DNA of 64,000 bases from Mycobacterium sp. 3519A (GCF_900240945.1 NZ_OESG01000013.1:1116001-1180000); one strand, 5' to 3'. Positions 16,885 through 25,484 are shown, counted from the first letter of the stretch. A program made the numbers and translations. Notes: generated by a model from the sequence alone, not told the origin.

Positions 16885-17879
16885 CAAGCGCTCGCCGACC
16901 GTTTCTCCTTATCGAGGGGGGTGGCTCGCACACCGTCGCTCTATTGCATGACGGTAACGCTGTGCGGCCGATGCAAGAAGGCGCCTCTTCGAATGCCGAG
17001 TCAGTCGGCAAACGGAGTGCGCGCCAGAATCTGGCTGAGCTCGTCGCGCGGACAACGACGGGCTTTTCCGGCACACTCGACGTGTTCGTTGCGCACGGTG
17101 CTGCATCGACGCGCGGTCGGGCCCGCCGGCTCGCCCGTGAGGTCCTAGGGTTGATACGGCCTGAAGGCGTGAATGCCCTGACGGTCGTCAACGATCTCGT
17201 ACCTCTCGCGTGCCTGTACCCAGACCAAGATGTCGTGATCTGCGCTGCTGGGACGGGTACAGGTTACGTCGCTCGTTCGCGGGATGGCCAATGGGCGCGA
17301 GCATCCGGCTTTGAATTCATCATGTCCGATGAAGGCGGCGGGTTTTGGATTGGACAACAAGTTCTCAGCTCGATCGTTAGAGCCCATGACGGTCGCGGTC
17401 CGAAGACAATCCTTTCCAAAATTGTCGGCGATCGGCTCAGTCTCGATCCAGACCGGTACCTTCCCTCCTTGTTCGAGTGGTTGCACGCCGATCAGCGACA
17501 ACTCAAATTTCAAACCGCCAGTCTCGCCGACGCCGTGTTCGAAGCATTTGATTGCGAAGATGAAGTGGCAAGAATAATCATTGACCGCATTGTGCATGAG
17601 CTCGCTATTGGCGTCGAGGCGGTTCGCAGAGCCGTGGGAAGCGAAATGCAAAAGGCGCGATTACTTCTCACCGGCTCGCTACTCGCGTGTAACGACTACC
17701 TCGTCGATGCACTTACGACGAGACTCACGGCATTGAAAGCGACCACCAAGTTATATCCCACTGGTCGTACCGACTACCTGATTGACTGGATTGAGAACTG
17801 GCCTCGTATTTGTGAGTCGGACAGAATGCCGCCAGCACTGCCCATCTATGTCCGACACGTGCCGGGAGAATTCGAATGA
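16881..17879 (+). CDS. BadF/NAGK-type sugar kinase
   Basis: A 332-aa ASKHA-fold kinase resembling N-acetylglucosamine kinase and BadF/BcrA ATPases. The phosphate-1 loop is LLIEGGGSHTVALLHDG (the usual D-G-G-x-(S/T)-K appears as EGGGSHT, an atypical version), then VNDLVPLA, AAGTGTGYVARSRDG (phosphate 2), SDEGGGFWIG, and LLTGSLLAC (adenosine loop). The Asp of the first loop is replaced by Glu, which might weaken or alter catalysis. It overlaps the cyclase and mutase genes by 4 bp each, so it is an operon member. Predicted role: phosphorylation of the cyclised sugar or amino sugar; substrate unknown. Confidence 0.75.
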   Translation: MTSARRPFLLIEGGGSHTVALLHDGNAVRPMQEGASSNAESVGKRSARQNLAELVARTTTGFSGTLDVFVAHGAASTRGRARRLAREVLGLIRPEGVNALTVVNDLVPLACLYPDQDVVICAAGTGTGYVARSRDGQWARASGFEFIMSDEGGGFWIGQQVLSSIVRAHDGRGPKTILSKIVGDRLSLDPDRYLPSLFEWLHADQRQLKFQTASLADAVFEAFDCEDEVARIIIDRIVHELAIGVEAVRRAVGSEMQKARLLLTGSLLACNDYLVDALTTRLTALKATTKLYPTGRTDYLIDWIENWPRICESDRMPPALPIYVRHVPGEFE

Positions 17880-19228
17880 CGCAGACTACCCTTACTGCAC
17901 GGACAACTACCGATGGATTGCGGGGCGTCCCCGGTACCCATTGGTCAGAAATGGATATCCTCGCCGAGGCGATCGCATGCGGAGAGTATCTCGGTGCAAC
18001 CGGAGCCATTGTCATCGGGTTCGACGGCAGGGCAGGTTCCGCTGAGCTCGCGGCAATGTGCGCCGACCATCTATTGCACCTCGATATCGACGTGACGCTG
18101 AGTGCCTCCCCAACTGTGACGCCAGCAGTTGGCCGCTTCTGTGCGTCCCGCAGCCACGTGACGGGAGGCTTAATATTTACTGCTAGTCACAATCCCCCAG
18201 GCTATGTCGGCGTGAAGATGCGAGGCCATGATGGACTGGCATATGACACCGCGCCTTTCGTCGACAGGGCGACGATCATTCGGGACGATTGGGGCATCGA
18301 CATCCGCTATCCAAGCTGGTCACGCCGCCATACCTCCGATGCGATCAACGACTTATACGCGGAGTCCGTTCTCGCGGATCTTAATGCGACTATCGACTCC
18401 TTTGGCGGCGATGTCACCATTGACTCAATGTACGGAGCAGCCGGAAGGTACCAGCAGTTCGTTCCGTCAGCGAACTGGAGGCGAGCGACAGTCGCTCCAT
18501 TCTTTTTCGGAATTGTTCCGGATCCCGTCCAGGAACTGTCATCCGCGGACGACGATGTGATCGCAGCTGTTGGACCCGACCAATTGCGAGTGCTGACGGA
18601 CGGAGACGGCGACAGGATAGCGTTAATCACCCGTCAGTCTGGTTACATCTCAAGCACCGAGCTCGCTTTATGTCTGCTCGATGGCGGCGCCACTATGCAG
18701 AACGTAATTTCTACGGTAGTGAGCGAAAAATTGCTTGCCGACTCTACCAGGCTACACGGAAAGGCATTCTCAGAGGTCGAGGTGGGTTTCAAAAACGTAA
18801 TTGCCGAATGGAACCGCTTAGGTCGACCGGCCGCTATGGGCGTCGAACCTAATGGCGGACTCGCGATAGCGAATGACGCAGAGGAATATTTTGAGCGAGA
18901 CGGCCTCTGGGCCGCAGCACGGGTCCTGACGGAATTACGCACGGTGCGAGCGCTTAATGAAGCAGTATCGGCCGTGCGTGAGCGTCGGCGATTCCGGCAA
19001 CTTACGCTCAGCACCAGCGAGGGGCTACTGAGTGTCGTAAATGCCTTTGTCGACCGCTACAGCCGTTTTGAGTCGCTTTCGAACGGTTCGGTGTATCAAC
19101 TGGTATGTATGGAAACGGGTGAGCGCGTATTGCTCAGGCAATCCGGAACAGAGTCCGTTACGCGGATTTATGTTGAAGCCGATACAGACGTGGCAGTTTG
19201 GCTAACACAAACCTTTTCGCATCGGTAA
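17876..19228 (+). CDS. Phosphoglucomutase/phosphomannomutase-family phosphohexomutase
   Basis: A 450-aa alpha-D-phosphohexomutase. The phosphoserine loop is FTASHNPPG (Ser104), the Mg-binding loop is TDGDGDRIAL (Asp242, 244, 246), the sugar-binding loop is GVEPNGGLA, and the C-terminal phosphate loop is LRQSGTESVTRIYVEA. All are intact, so it should interconvert a 6-phosphate and 1-phosphate (or amino-sugar equivalent). It overlaps the kinase by 4 bp. With the kinase it could make a 1-phosphate ready for nucleotidyl transfer, but no nucleotidyltransferase is in the cluster. Codon usage is less GC-rich than in the chromosomal genes, in line with recent transfer. Confidence 0.88.
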   Translation: MTQTTLTARTTTDGLRGVPGTHWSEMDILAEAIACGEYLGATGAIVIGFDGRAGSAELAAMCADHLLHLDIDVTLSASPTVTPAVGRFCASRSHVTGGLIFTASHNPPGYVGVKMRGHDGLAYDTAPFVDRATIIRDDWGIDIRYPSWSRRHTSDAINDLYAESVLADLNATIDSFGGDVTIDSMYGAAGRYQQFVPSANWRRATVAPFFFGIVPDPVQELSSADDDVIAAVGPDQLRVLTDGDGDRIALITRQSGYISSTELALCLLDGGATMQNVISTVVSEKLLADSTRLHGKAFSEVEVGFKNVIAEWNRLGRPAAMGVEPNGGLAIANDAEEYFERDGLWAAARVLTELRTVRALNEAVSAVRERRRFRQLTLSTSEGLLSVVNAFVDRYSRFESLSNGSVYQLVCMETGERVLLRQSGTESVTRIYVEADTDVAVWLTQTFSHR

Positions 19229-19254
19229 CCGAGGATAATAAAGGAACGTAGATC

Positions 19255-20322
19255 ATGGAAGTGCTACCATATCCAAGGAATAATCAACAATCGGTCCCCC
19301 GCCTATTGGATTTCGAGCTGGCCGATGACGACCAGAGCGCAAAGATGGTCTTTGAATCAGTGCTGGATGGCCGCATCGCCACATTTGAGACGGGCTCCTT
19401 TCTCTCATTGCATGCGTCTGGCGACGTTAAACACGATATATGCGTCTCGACGGCCGGGGGCTGCACGAGGCGGTGTACTTTCTGCGCAACAGTAGATTCC
19501 GTCCTTGGTTTTGAGCGGCTTTTGTCCTGGTCCGAAATCGTTCACCAAGTGGACATTGCAGTTGAGCAACGGGAAGATTCAGGTGCCGAACGCCACATAG
19601 TGGGTTTCATGGGTAACGGTGAGCCGCCCGACAACCCTGACTGCGAGCGAGCAGTATATGAATTAATGGAGCGTCCGTATGACGTGAAACGCATCGCGTT
19701 ATCGACAATTGGCGAGAACCTCCGAACGTTATCTCGCTATGCCGAGGCGTTCGGTCGCGAACGAGGATTGGGGGCACCCGTCATTCTTCACTTTAGCCTC
19801 CATGTCGCCGATGATTATAAGCGTCGGCGAATTATCCCGGGAAGAAAGAAAATCGAAGATATTGTTGCGGTGCTAGATTCATATGCAGAGGCAGCTTACG
19901 ATCCAATATCCAACCCTCTGCCGGTCCATATGAATGTTGTGTTGATGGAAGATCCGGTGACCGGCTTCTCTAACGCTACAATCGAAGATGCAGATAAGCT
20001 TTCGGAGTTGTATCATTCCGACACTAGGGTTAGCGGTACGAGCGCCCATCGACAGTTGAAGCTCGCAGCGTACAATCCCATTCCCGGCAAGCCATTCATG
20101 GCACCTGCGATGGAGGTGCGGCGCGCGTTTGTGGCTCGGTTAGCGGAGAATGGCGTGCCGTTCTACACATTTAGGGGCGGAGGAATAGAGATCGATGATA
20201 AGGCCGCGCGCGGGGGTTTCGCGTGTGGTCAACTACGTGTTACCACAGCAAAAGTGATTGAGAGGCGAGCACCCGAGCCGTTGAGAAAATCTCACGAAGC
20301 TGGAGAAGAGAAGTCGCAATGA
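19255..20322 (+). CDS. RlmN-like radical SAM protein
   Basis: A 355-aa radical SAM enzyme. The cluster-binding motif is STAGGCTRRCTFCAT (Cys70, 74, 77: CX3CX2C), followed by FMGNGEPPDNPD (SAM-binding GEP-type motif) and LHFSLHVADDYKRRRIIPG. These three blocks match the RlmN/Cfr family of rRNA/tRNA adenosine C-methyl synthases. A late Cys (GFACGQLR) lies where RlmN has its methyl-accepting cysteine (GxxCGQL). It is preceded by AAAGGAACG about 10 nt before ATG. A biosynthetic-cluster relative of RlmN could act on a small molecule or on RNA as self-protection; which is not determinable. Confidence 0.82.
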   Translation: MEVLPYPRNNQQSVPRLLDFELADDDQSAKMVFESVLDGRIATFETGSFLSLHASGDVKHDICVSTAGGCTRRCTFCATVDSVLGFERLLSWSEIVHQVDIAVEQREDSGAERHIVGFMGNGEPPDNPDCERAVYELMERPYDVKRIALSTIGENLRTLSRYAEAFGRERGLGAPVILHFSLHVADDYKRRRIIPGRKKIEDIVAVLDSYAEAAYDPISNPLPVHMNVVLMEDPVTGFSNATIEDADKLSELYHSDTRVSGTSAHRQLKLAAYNPIPGKPFMAPAMEVRRAFVARLAENGVPFYTFRGGGIEIDDKAARGGFACGQLRVTTAKVIERRAPEPLRKSHEAGEEKSQ

Positions 20323-20861
20323 GCCAAAATTCTTCGGCGTGGACCATTGTTGATGAGACCTCTTCGAAGGGACCATCTGGCTATATGAAGATTTTAACCC
20401 GACGTTATCGATTGCCGGATGGGCGGACGAGCGACTGGGATCTCTTGGACGGAGGTGAAACCGTGGCGGTACTCGCTTTGACTCGGGACGACGATGTGCT
20501 GCTCGCTCGTCAATTTAGGCCGGGACCATCTATGGAGTTGGATGAGATGCCCGGTGGTTACGTCGACGAAGGCGAATCAATTCTCACAGCCGCGTCGCGG
20601 GAGTTGTTCGAGGAAACGGGGTACGTTTCTGACGACATTGAAATCGTTGGCAGCACCTATCTTTCAGCAACAGCAGTCACCAAACGATATGTGGCCGTCG
20701 CAAGAGCATGCACTGCGAGGCGTCCCCCGGAGAACGCAGATGATGAATTCACTATTCCGGTCCTGAAGCCACTCGATAATTTCCGTGCGCAGGTGAGAGC
20801 CGGGCTCCTCACTGACACTGACTTGGCCTATCTGGCACTGGACCATCTTGGATTGTTGTAA
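20319..20861 (+). CDS. Nudix hydrolase
   Basis: A 180-aa ADP-sugar-pyrophosphatase-like Nudix protein. The Nudix box GGYVDEGESILTAASRELFEETGY (about 87-110) is complete. An upstream LARQFRPGPSMELDEMPGGY stretch resembles ADP-ribose/NDP-sugar hydrolases. It overlaps the radical SAM gene by 4 bp (ATGA), so expression is coupled. In this operon it could cleave a nucleotide-activated cyclitol or sugar, or recycle a nucleoside diphosphate by-product. Confidence 0.88.
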   Translation: MSQNSSAWTIVDETSSKGPSGYMKILTRRYRLPDGRTSDWDLLDGGETVAVLALTRDDDVLLARQFRPGPSMELDEMPGGYVDEGESILTAASRELFEETGYVSDDIEIVGSTYLSATAVTKRYVAVARACTARRPPENADDEFTIPVLKPLDNFRAQVRAGLLTDTDLAYLALDHLGLL

Positions 20862-20889
20862 TGACTTTCGGTACGGGGTACGTCGTATT

Positions 20890-21888
20890 GTGACTAACGT
20901 AGGTTCTCTTGCTCGCTGGCGTGACGGCGAATATGCGCAAGTCGATCGATCAGCAGGTATGACACTTGATATTGATGTGCTCGGCGTCCAGGTAAGCGTC
21001 AATTCTTGCCCAGTAGCTTGGAATGATCCGTCTATCTTTCGGATGTGGCAGCTCGACCCGATTGATGGCCTTCGAGCGTCGGCTCGAATAAGCGCAAATT
21101 GCGGGGAACCCGGATGGAAGTTCGACAGCCGAGGCGGACTCGAGGTTCGCTTCGGGGATTCACTGCCTTCTGAGAAGTCGACTCCCATCTTTCCGGCTGC
21201 ATTGTTCGCCGCTGAAATAAGTCGTCAACGGGCAGGCTTTTTCCATACCCATGCAGGGGGAGTGGTTATCGGCAATTCGGGCATTCTGATCACAGGTGGT
21301 AGCGGTGCGGGAAAGACGGTCGCATCACTTGTTCTAGCCAGTAATGACGGAGTGAAGTTTGCAGGTGGCGACCGTTGTCAGATCATGGTTCGAGATGGAC
21401 GCGTGTCCTTGTACCGCGATTGGGCAAACATGCGGCTGCGGTCCACATCTATAGCGTCGTCGAGGACCCTAATCGGTCTGTCGTGGGCTCCACGAATAGA
21501 TAAATGGCTGGTCGAGCCGAGTGGCTGGAATCGCAAGCTGGTAGTGCATGCGTCGGAGCTGGGAGTTTCTCGCTTAAGGGATGTGGCCGAGATTTCTGAA
21601 ATCTATGAAGTTCGTATTATGCAAGATGCGGATCGAGTGGATGTAGAGCAAATCGGTCGGCAGGACGCCGTCTATGCGATGTCGACAGCATTGAATGACA
21701 TTTCAACGGGCTTTCTGGTCATTCTTGACGACAAGGACCGTCCTCTTCTTACGCCTTTCTATGACACTCTTCAGGAAACTGCTCTTCGCCGCACAGAGCT
21801 ATTACGCGCCGTTGTCGATGTGCCGCGGTTCCGTATTACAGGTAGCCTGAAGGCGGTTACGGACTACATCATGGCTACTTCCGCTTAG
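20890..21888 (+). CDS. HPr-kinase-like P-loop protein
   Basis: About 332 aa. A mid-protein HPrK/P-C-terminal-like domain shows GFFHTHAGGVVIGNSGILITGGSGAGKTVASLVLASN, with Walker A GGSGAGKT at residues 136-143 and a downstream GGDRCQIMV. The N-terminal 110 residues are unassigned. HPr-kinase-like proteins without a PTS partner are common in biosynthetic and surface-sugar clusters, where they may phosphorylate a small molecule. GTG 20890 is preferred; the frame also opens at TTG 20848, inside the Nudix gene. It is the last gene of the cargo operon. Confidence 0.7.
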   Translation: MTNVGSLARWRDGEYAQVDRSAGMTLDIDVLGVQVSVNSCPVAWNDPSIFRMWQLDPIDGLRASARISANCGEPGWKFDSRGGLEVRFGDSLPSEKSTPIFPAALFAAEISRQRAGFFHTHAGGVVIGNSGILITGGSGAGKTVASLVLASNDGVKFAGGDRCQIMVRDGRVSLYRDWANMRLRSTSIASSRTLIGLSWAPRIDKWLVEPSGWNRKLVVHASELGVSRLRDVAEISEIYEVRIMQDADRVDVEQIGRQDAVYAMSTALNDISTGFLVILDDKDRPLLTPFYDTLQETALRRTELLRAVVDVPRFRITGSLKAVTDYIMATSA

Positions 21889-22129
21889 TCGTTCTCAGGA
21901 GATTCTCAACAGATCCGACCATTGGTGAGCAATAATCATTAGACGACAATCGAGAGAATTCACGTGACCCGAGGGGCGCCTTCTGCGGCATGGCGTGGGC
22001 GTCTCGTGCGTATAACGATCCCGCAACTAACGAGCAGCAAACATGCGAAATTGTCTGTAGATCCAGCTAGCCAACCGCAAAGCTTCCCCACATCGTCGTG
22101 GTTGGGTGACGCCAAACATCGGTTACCTT

Positions 22130-22402
22130 TCAATACCTTCCCCCACGCGGGCGGATGCGGACGCCAGCATCCCTCAAGATGCCAAGTACGGTCGCACGCC
22201 CAAGCCCGAGTGTTTCAGCCACTCGCCGGCAGCTCATACCGCTGATGTAGTGGTCGATTACTTCGGCCGCAGTGATGCGGTAATGCGATGGCGTTGCGCT
22301 ATACAAGCGATTACGTCGATCTGAACACTTGACACAGTGGAGTCGTTTCCGCCTCGCCCGCTTGTTGTTTTGGTTCGACCAGAACGACTCAAGGGCTACG
22401 AA
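22130..22402 (-). pseudogene. Serine-recombinase-like C-terminal HTH fragment
   Basis: On the minus strand a 90-codon open stretch has no plausible start. It contains a Cys pair (HCVKCSDRRN) and a clear Hin/resolvase-type HTH: YRITAAEVIDHYISG, then SCRRVAETLGLGRATVLGIL and RDAGVRIRPRG, ending at TGA 22132-22130. The open frame runs straight into the terminator hairpin at 22407-22437, so the 5' part was removed at that junction. It looks like the tail of a recombinase or IS-encoded protein. The flanking stretch 21889-22129 shows no gene. Confidence 0.5.
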
Positions 22403-22406
22403 ATGG

Positions 22407-22470
22407 AACGGCCCTCGGAGGTTCTTCGGGGGCCGTTTTCATGCCTTTTGGGAACACTTTTGGGAACATT
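22407..22470 (+). repeat. Internal att-like scar: terminator plus TTTTGGGAACA pair
   Basis: A 14-bp stem AACGGCCCTCGGAG / CTTCGGGGGCCGTT (22407-22437) is followed by TTTTGGGAACACTTTTGGGAACATT-type tandem repeats at 22446-22470. The order and spacing copy those right of attL (8207-8271), including the preceding GCTAC, but the tRNA-derived left half is replaced by unrelated DNA. It is best explained as the end of a second, older element of the same integrase family. Confidence 0.65.
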
Positions 22471-22542
22471 AGGCAGCTATCCGCACAGAGATGCCTTGCG
22501 AGTCGTCGGCTCATACGCGGGCTACGGAAGAACGGTGGGCGA

Positions 22543-23877
22543 GTGTCGTTTACGTTCGCGGATCTGCCCGAGCCAAACGAGGTCACCTGGGCGACTGGGC
22601 GGTTGACGACGCGTACCTACGCCAGCCGGAGTTTCGTAATGACATTCGGTCGGGACGCGGGTCAGAAGGCCCGGTATATCCACAAGGTGTTCGACGAGTC
22701 ACCCGCGGAAGATGACGATGACTGGGAATGGACAAAGGACGTGGTCTATATAACGCCCGGCGGACGCAAGCAGATCGAACTCAACGTCGCGCGATCTGCT
22801 GGCTCGGTGCGGAAGATTCGGATTCAGAAGGTGCCCACTTCAGGAGACGCGACCAAGTTGGAGCATGTACTCGAACTCGACCGAGACCAGTCGACCCGGT
22901 TGATCGATCTCATCAAGGCACTGGATTCGATTCCGGTCGACGGCGAGAGCACCGTTTACGTCGATGACCAGGTTTTGCGCGATTTCTTCTCGGACCCAGG
23001 GGCGATGGGCCGCGCATATTCACAGGATCCAGAGCGATTTCGTGCACTCATTCAGAGCGACGCGGATGCTCGTGACGTCATCGCTTTGCAGCACCGTCGA
23101 GAGGTCGTGGCGACGATGCGAACGTGGCTCGAGGACGATGCCGTGTTTGACGTCGAGATGAACTCCGCAGGTGGGCCGGAACGTGCGTGGCAGCGATTGT
23201 TGGAGGCGAACCCGTGGGTCCTTGGAATTGGCCTCGGAGGGCAGCTGCTCACTTCTTGGGATAAGGACAAGCTTGAAAAAGTCGTGGTCGGCAGCGATAT
23301 CAAGTCGGTCGGCAAACGAGTTGATGCGCTGTTGCGTACGAACGGAATAGTGCGATCGCTGGCCTTCGCTGAGATCAAGCACCACCGAACGGAGTTGCTG
23401 GCCGAGGAATATCGATCTGGTGTGTGGCGGCCTTCGAACGAGCTGGCAGGGGCGGTAGTGCAGATCCAACAGACCGTGCGTATGGCACTGCGCGACCTCG
23501 GAGAGTACATCGAGGATTCGGCCGAGGACGGCTCGCGGACGGGCACAGGCACCTTCGTTGTGCGACCACGTTCGTTCCTCATCGTGGGGTCGTTGAGCCA
23601 GTTGTTAGGTGCGGGCGGTGGCGCAATCGACGACAAGGTGCACAGCTTCGAGCTATTTCGGCGCAACCTTCATGAGCCGGAGGTCCTAACATTTGACGAG
23701 CTCCTAGCCCGTGCCGAGTGGCACGTGAAGCTCGCCGAGGAGCAGGCAGCTGTTCGGAAAGACGTCCCACACCAGGATCATGATGGACCAGAGCCACAGG
23801 CTCCGGCCGGACAGTCGGCGGAGGCTTCAGCAATCGCCCAGAGCTCCGACGCGTGGGGTGACGACGCGCCGTTCTGA
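22543..23877 (+). CDS. sduA: Shedu-type (DUF4263) anti-phage nuclease, SduA-like
   Basis: About 444 aa. The C-terminal half is a PD-(D/E)XK nuclease of the DUF4263/Shedu family: ERAWQRLLEANPWVLGIGLGGQL, then GKRVDALLRT (Asp261), then LAFAEIKHHRTELL (Glu277-x-Lys279), then SNELAGAVVQIQQTVR. The N-terminal half has the beta-rich DVVYITPGGRKQIELN and a linker with DREQ-like polar sequence; the C-tail is acidic and disordered. Shedu is a known single-gene defence that degrades invading DNA. GTG 22543 (preceded by GGTGGG) is preferred; an in-frame ATG at 22441 lies inside the att-like scar. No partner gene is seen. Confidence 0.85.
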   Translation: MSFTFADLPEPNEVTWATGRLTTRTYASRSFVMTFGRDAGQKARYIHKVFDESPAEDDDDWEWTKDVVYITPGGRKQIELNVARSAGSVRKIRIQKVPTSGDATKLEHVLELDRDQSTRLIDLIKALDSIPVDGESTVYVDDQVLRDFFSDPGAMGRAYSQDPERFRALIQSDADARDVIALQHRREVVATMRTWLEDDAVFDVEMNSAGGPERAWQRLLEANPWVLGIGLGGQLLTSWDKDKLEKVVVGSDIKSVGKRVDALLRTNGIVRSLAFAEIKHHRTELLAEEYRSGVWRPSNELAGAVVQIQQTVRMALRDLGEYIEDSAEDGSRTGTGTFVVRPRSFLIVGSLSQLLGAGGGAIDDKVHSFELFRRNLHEPEVLTFDELLARAEWHVKLAEEQAAVRKDVPHQDHDGPEPQAPAGQSAEASAIAQSSDAWGDDAPF

Positions 23878-23981
23878 GCCCACCGCCCGCCGTGCAACAG
23901 CACCCCGGCCACGAATCCATCACCACTACCGTCGCCGATCGAGCGGTAAAGGCAACGCCGATGCCATCACGCCATGCTCGG

Positions 23982-24842
23982 TTAGTCGATATAAACGATC
24001 AGGATCGTGCCTTGGGCATTCACGCCGGAGCAACGCTTCGCCCCGGCGTTGGTCGTCGCCGGCGTGCACGTCATCAGGTACGACTGGTGAGTTACCGGGC
24101 TGTAGGCGATAACGCTCTGGCCTGGCTGTGCATACCACGCTAAGCGAACGTTGTCGGCGAAAGCGCAGCTTGTCTCATCAGAGGCAACGCCACTCAAACC
24201 TGATGGGCAGATTTTGAAATTCTCGACGGGTCCCGCTCCCGGGGGCGGTGGTGGAACGGCCGCCGGAGGTGGCGGTGCGGCCGCGGTGGGGGCTGGCGGT
24301 TGCGTCGGCATGTCCTGGACCGCAAACAGGAATGCGCCGGGAGCCGCCTCCCACACGACCTTGTCGCCATCCGCTGTGACGTCAATCGACACATCGTGAG
24401 TCTTCCCGCGCGAGGTCACCGTCGCGATGCCCTTGTATTCGTTGCCCGCTTTGTAAACCAGGTCAACGTGAATCACCTTGAGGTGTAGAGGTGAAAGGTC
24501 CGCCAGCTTGGACTGCATCGACGACTGCACTTCTGCGGCGACCTGGTCGGCCCGAGACACCGTCGGCGCGGGCATCGTAGTCGGCGCAGCCTTCGTACCT
24601 TCCGCAGTTGGGCGCGTCAACACGAATACCGCAGAGCCAACAGCGATTACGACAGCCAGACCCAGTCCCACCCATACCGGCCACAGGGGACGCGCCTTCT
24701 CTTGTGACGGCGGCGGCTCTGGGAATTCCTCGGGCGCCGTCGGCGATCCCGGCTGAAGGGCGCCTTCCCACTGGGTGCCATCCCAGTAGCGGGCACCCTG
24801 ACCGCCCAACGGGTCGGGATACCAACCGGGCTCAGTCACCAT
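23982..24842 (-). CDS. DUF2510 single-pass membrane protein
   Basis: A 286-aa protein. DUF2510 at the N-terminus (EPGWYPDPLGGQGARYWDGTQW) is followed by a Pro-rich linker, one transmembrane helix (VWVGLGLAVVIAVGSAVFVL, about residues 55-75), an exported domain (about 90-200; KVIHVDLVYKAGNEYKGIATV, resembling DUF4333-type domains), a second Ala/Pro-rich linker, and a C-terminal domain with four Cys (FKICPSG...TSCAFADNVRLAWY...LMTCTPA...KRCSG). ATG 24842 is chosen because DUF2510 begins there. It overlaps the preceding secreted-protein gene by 11 bp. Function unknown; such proteins are typical of mycobacteria and their mobile elements. Confidence 0.85.
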   Translation of the reverse strand: MVTEPGWYPDPLGGQGARYWDGTQWEGALQPGSPTAPEEFPEPPPSQEKARPLWPVWVGLGLAVVIAVGSAVFVLTRPTAEGTKAAPTTMPAPTVSRADQVAAEVQSSMQSKLADLSPLHLKVIHVDLVYKAGNEYKGIATVTSRGKTHDVSIDVTADGDKVVWEAAPGAFLFAVQDMPTQPPAPTAAAPPPPAAVPPPPPGAGPVENFKICPSGLSGVASDETSCAFADNVRLAWYAQPGQSVIAYSPVTHQSYLMTCTPATTNAGAKRCSGVNAQGTILIVYID

Positions 24843-25326
24843 TGCCGTCGACAATCCATCGGCACTCCGCGGCCGTATGCGACGCCATGCAGTCGCTCCA
24901 GGCCTTCTGTCCAGCGATCGCCGGGTCCCCTTGTTGCACACCGGTATCCGGCAGCCACTCATATCCCGCCGACGGAACCGACATGCACCGCAGCGCGCTT
25001 CCGTCAGCGGCGACCGCGGTGCTGTTCATGTCAGCGTGAGCGCACATCGCGCCCACCTGGGGACCAGATAAAGCGGCCTGCTGCGGCGGCGACACCGGGA
25101 CGTAGACCGGTGCAGGAGGAGCTGGCGGCGACCACGGAACATACCCGTCGGGAAGCTCCGGCCCCTGATAAATCGGATTGAATTAGTCACCACTCGGGCT
25201 GCGAAGGCACTTTTCGAAGCCCGGACCGGTCTCGTAGCAAAACGGGCCAGCGCTTGCTGTACCGGCTGATAGCCCCAGTCCCACAACCAGAGCCGCAACT
25301 GCAGCTACCGGCTTCCCCCACGTCAT
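24832..25326 (-). pseudogene. Secreted Cys-containing protein broken by an in-frame TAA
   Basis: The start at 25326 gives a signal peptide (MTWGKPVAAVAALVVGLGLSAGTASA) and mature GPFCYETGPGFEKCLRSPSGD, then a TAA at 25185-25183. The same frame continues without any other stop for about 116 codons: FNPIYQGPELPDGYVPWSPP, a Pro-rich stretch, CAHADMNSTAVAADGSALRC, YEWLPDTGVQQGDPAI and a terminal CMASHTAAECRWIVDGNGD. The sense of the sequence across the stop suggests one ancestral gene of about 164 aa with a single-base change (for example TAC to TAA). It could be a true nonsense mutation or a sequencing error. It lies upstream of and overlaps DUF2510. Confidence 0.75.
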
Positions 25327-25484
25327 GTCCGGATCGTAACCCGTTCCTGGGAGGCTCCTGATGGGATCCACTGCAGCCGCTTCACGGCGAGGGCGGTCCA
25401 CGTAAACGCCGCCTTCGACGCGCCGACCCGCACGGGCCCGAACGCCGCGGTAAGGACGTCAATCGTGCGGTCTCAGCAGCGACA

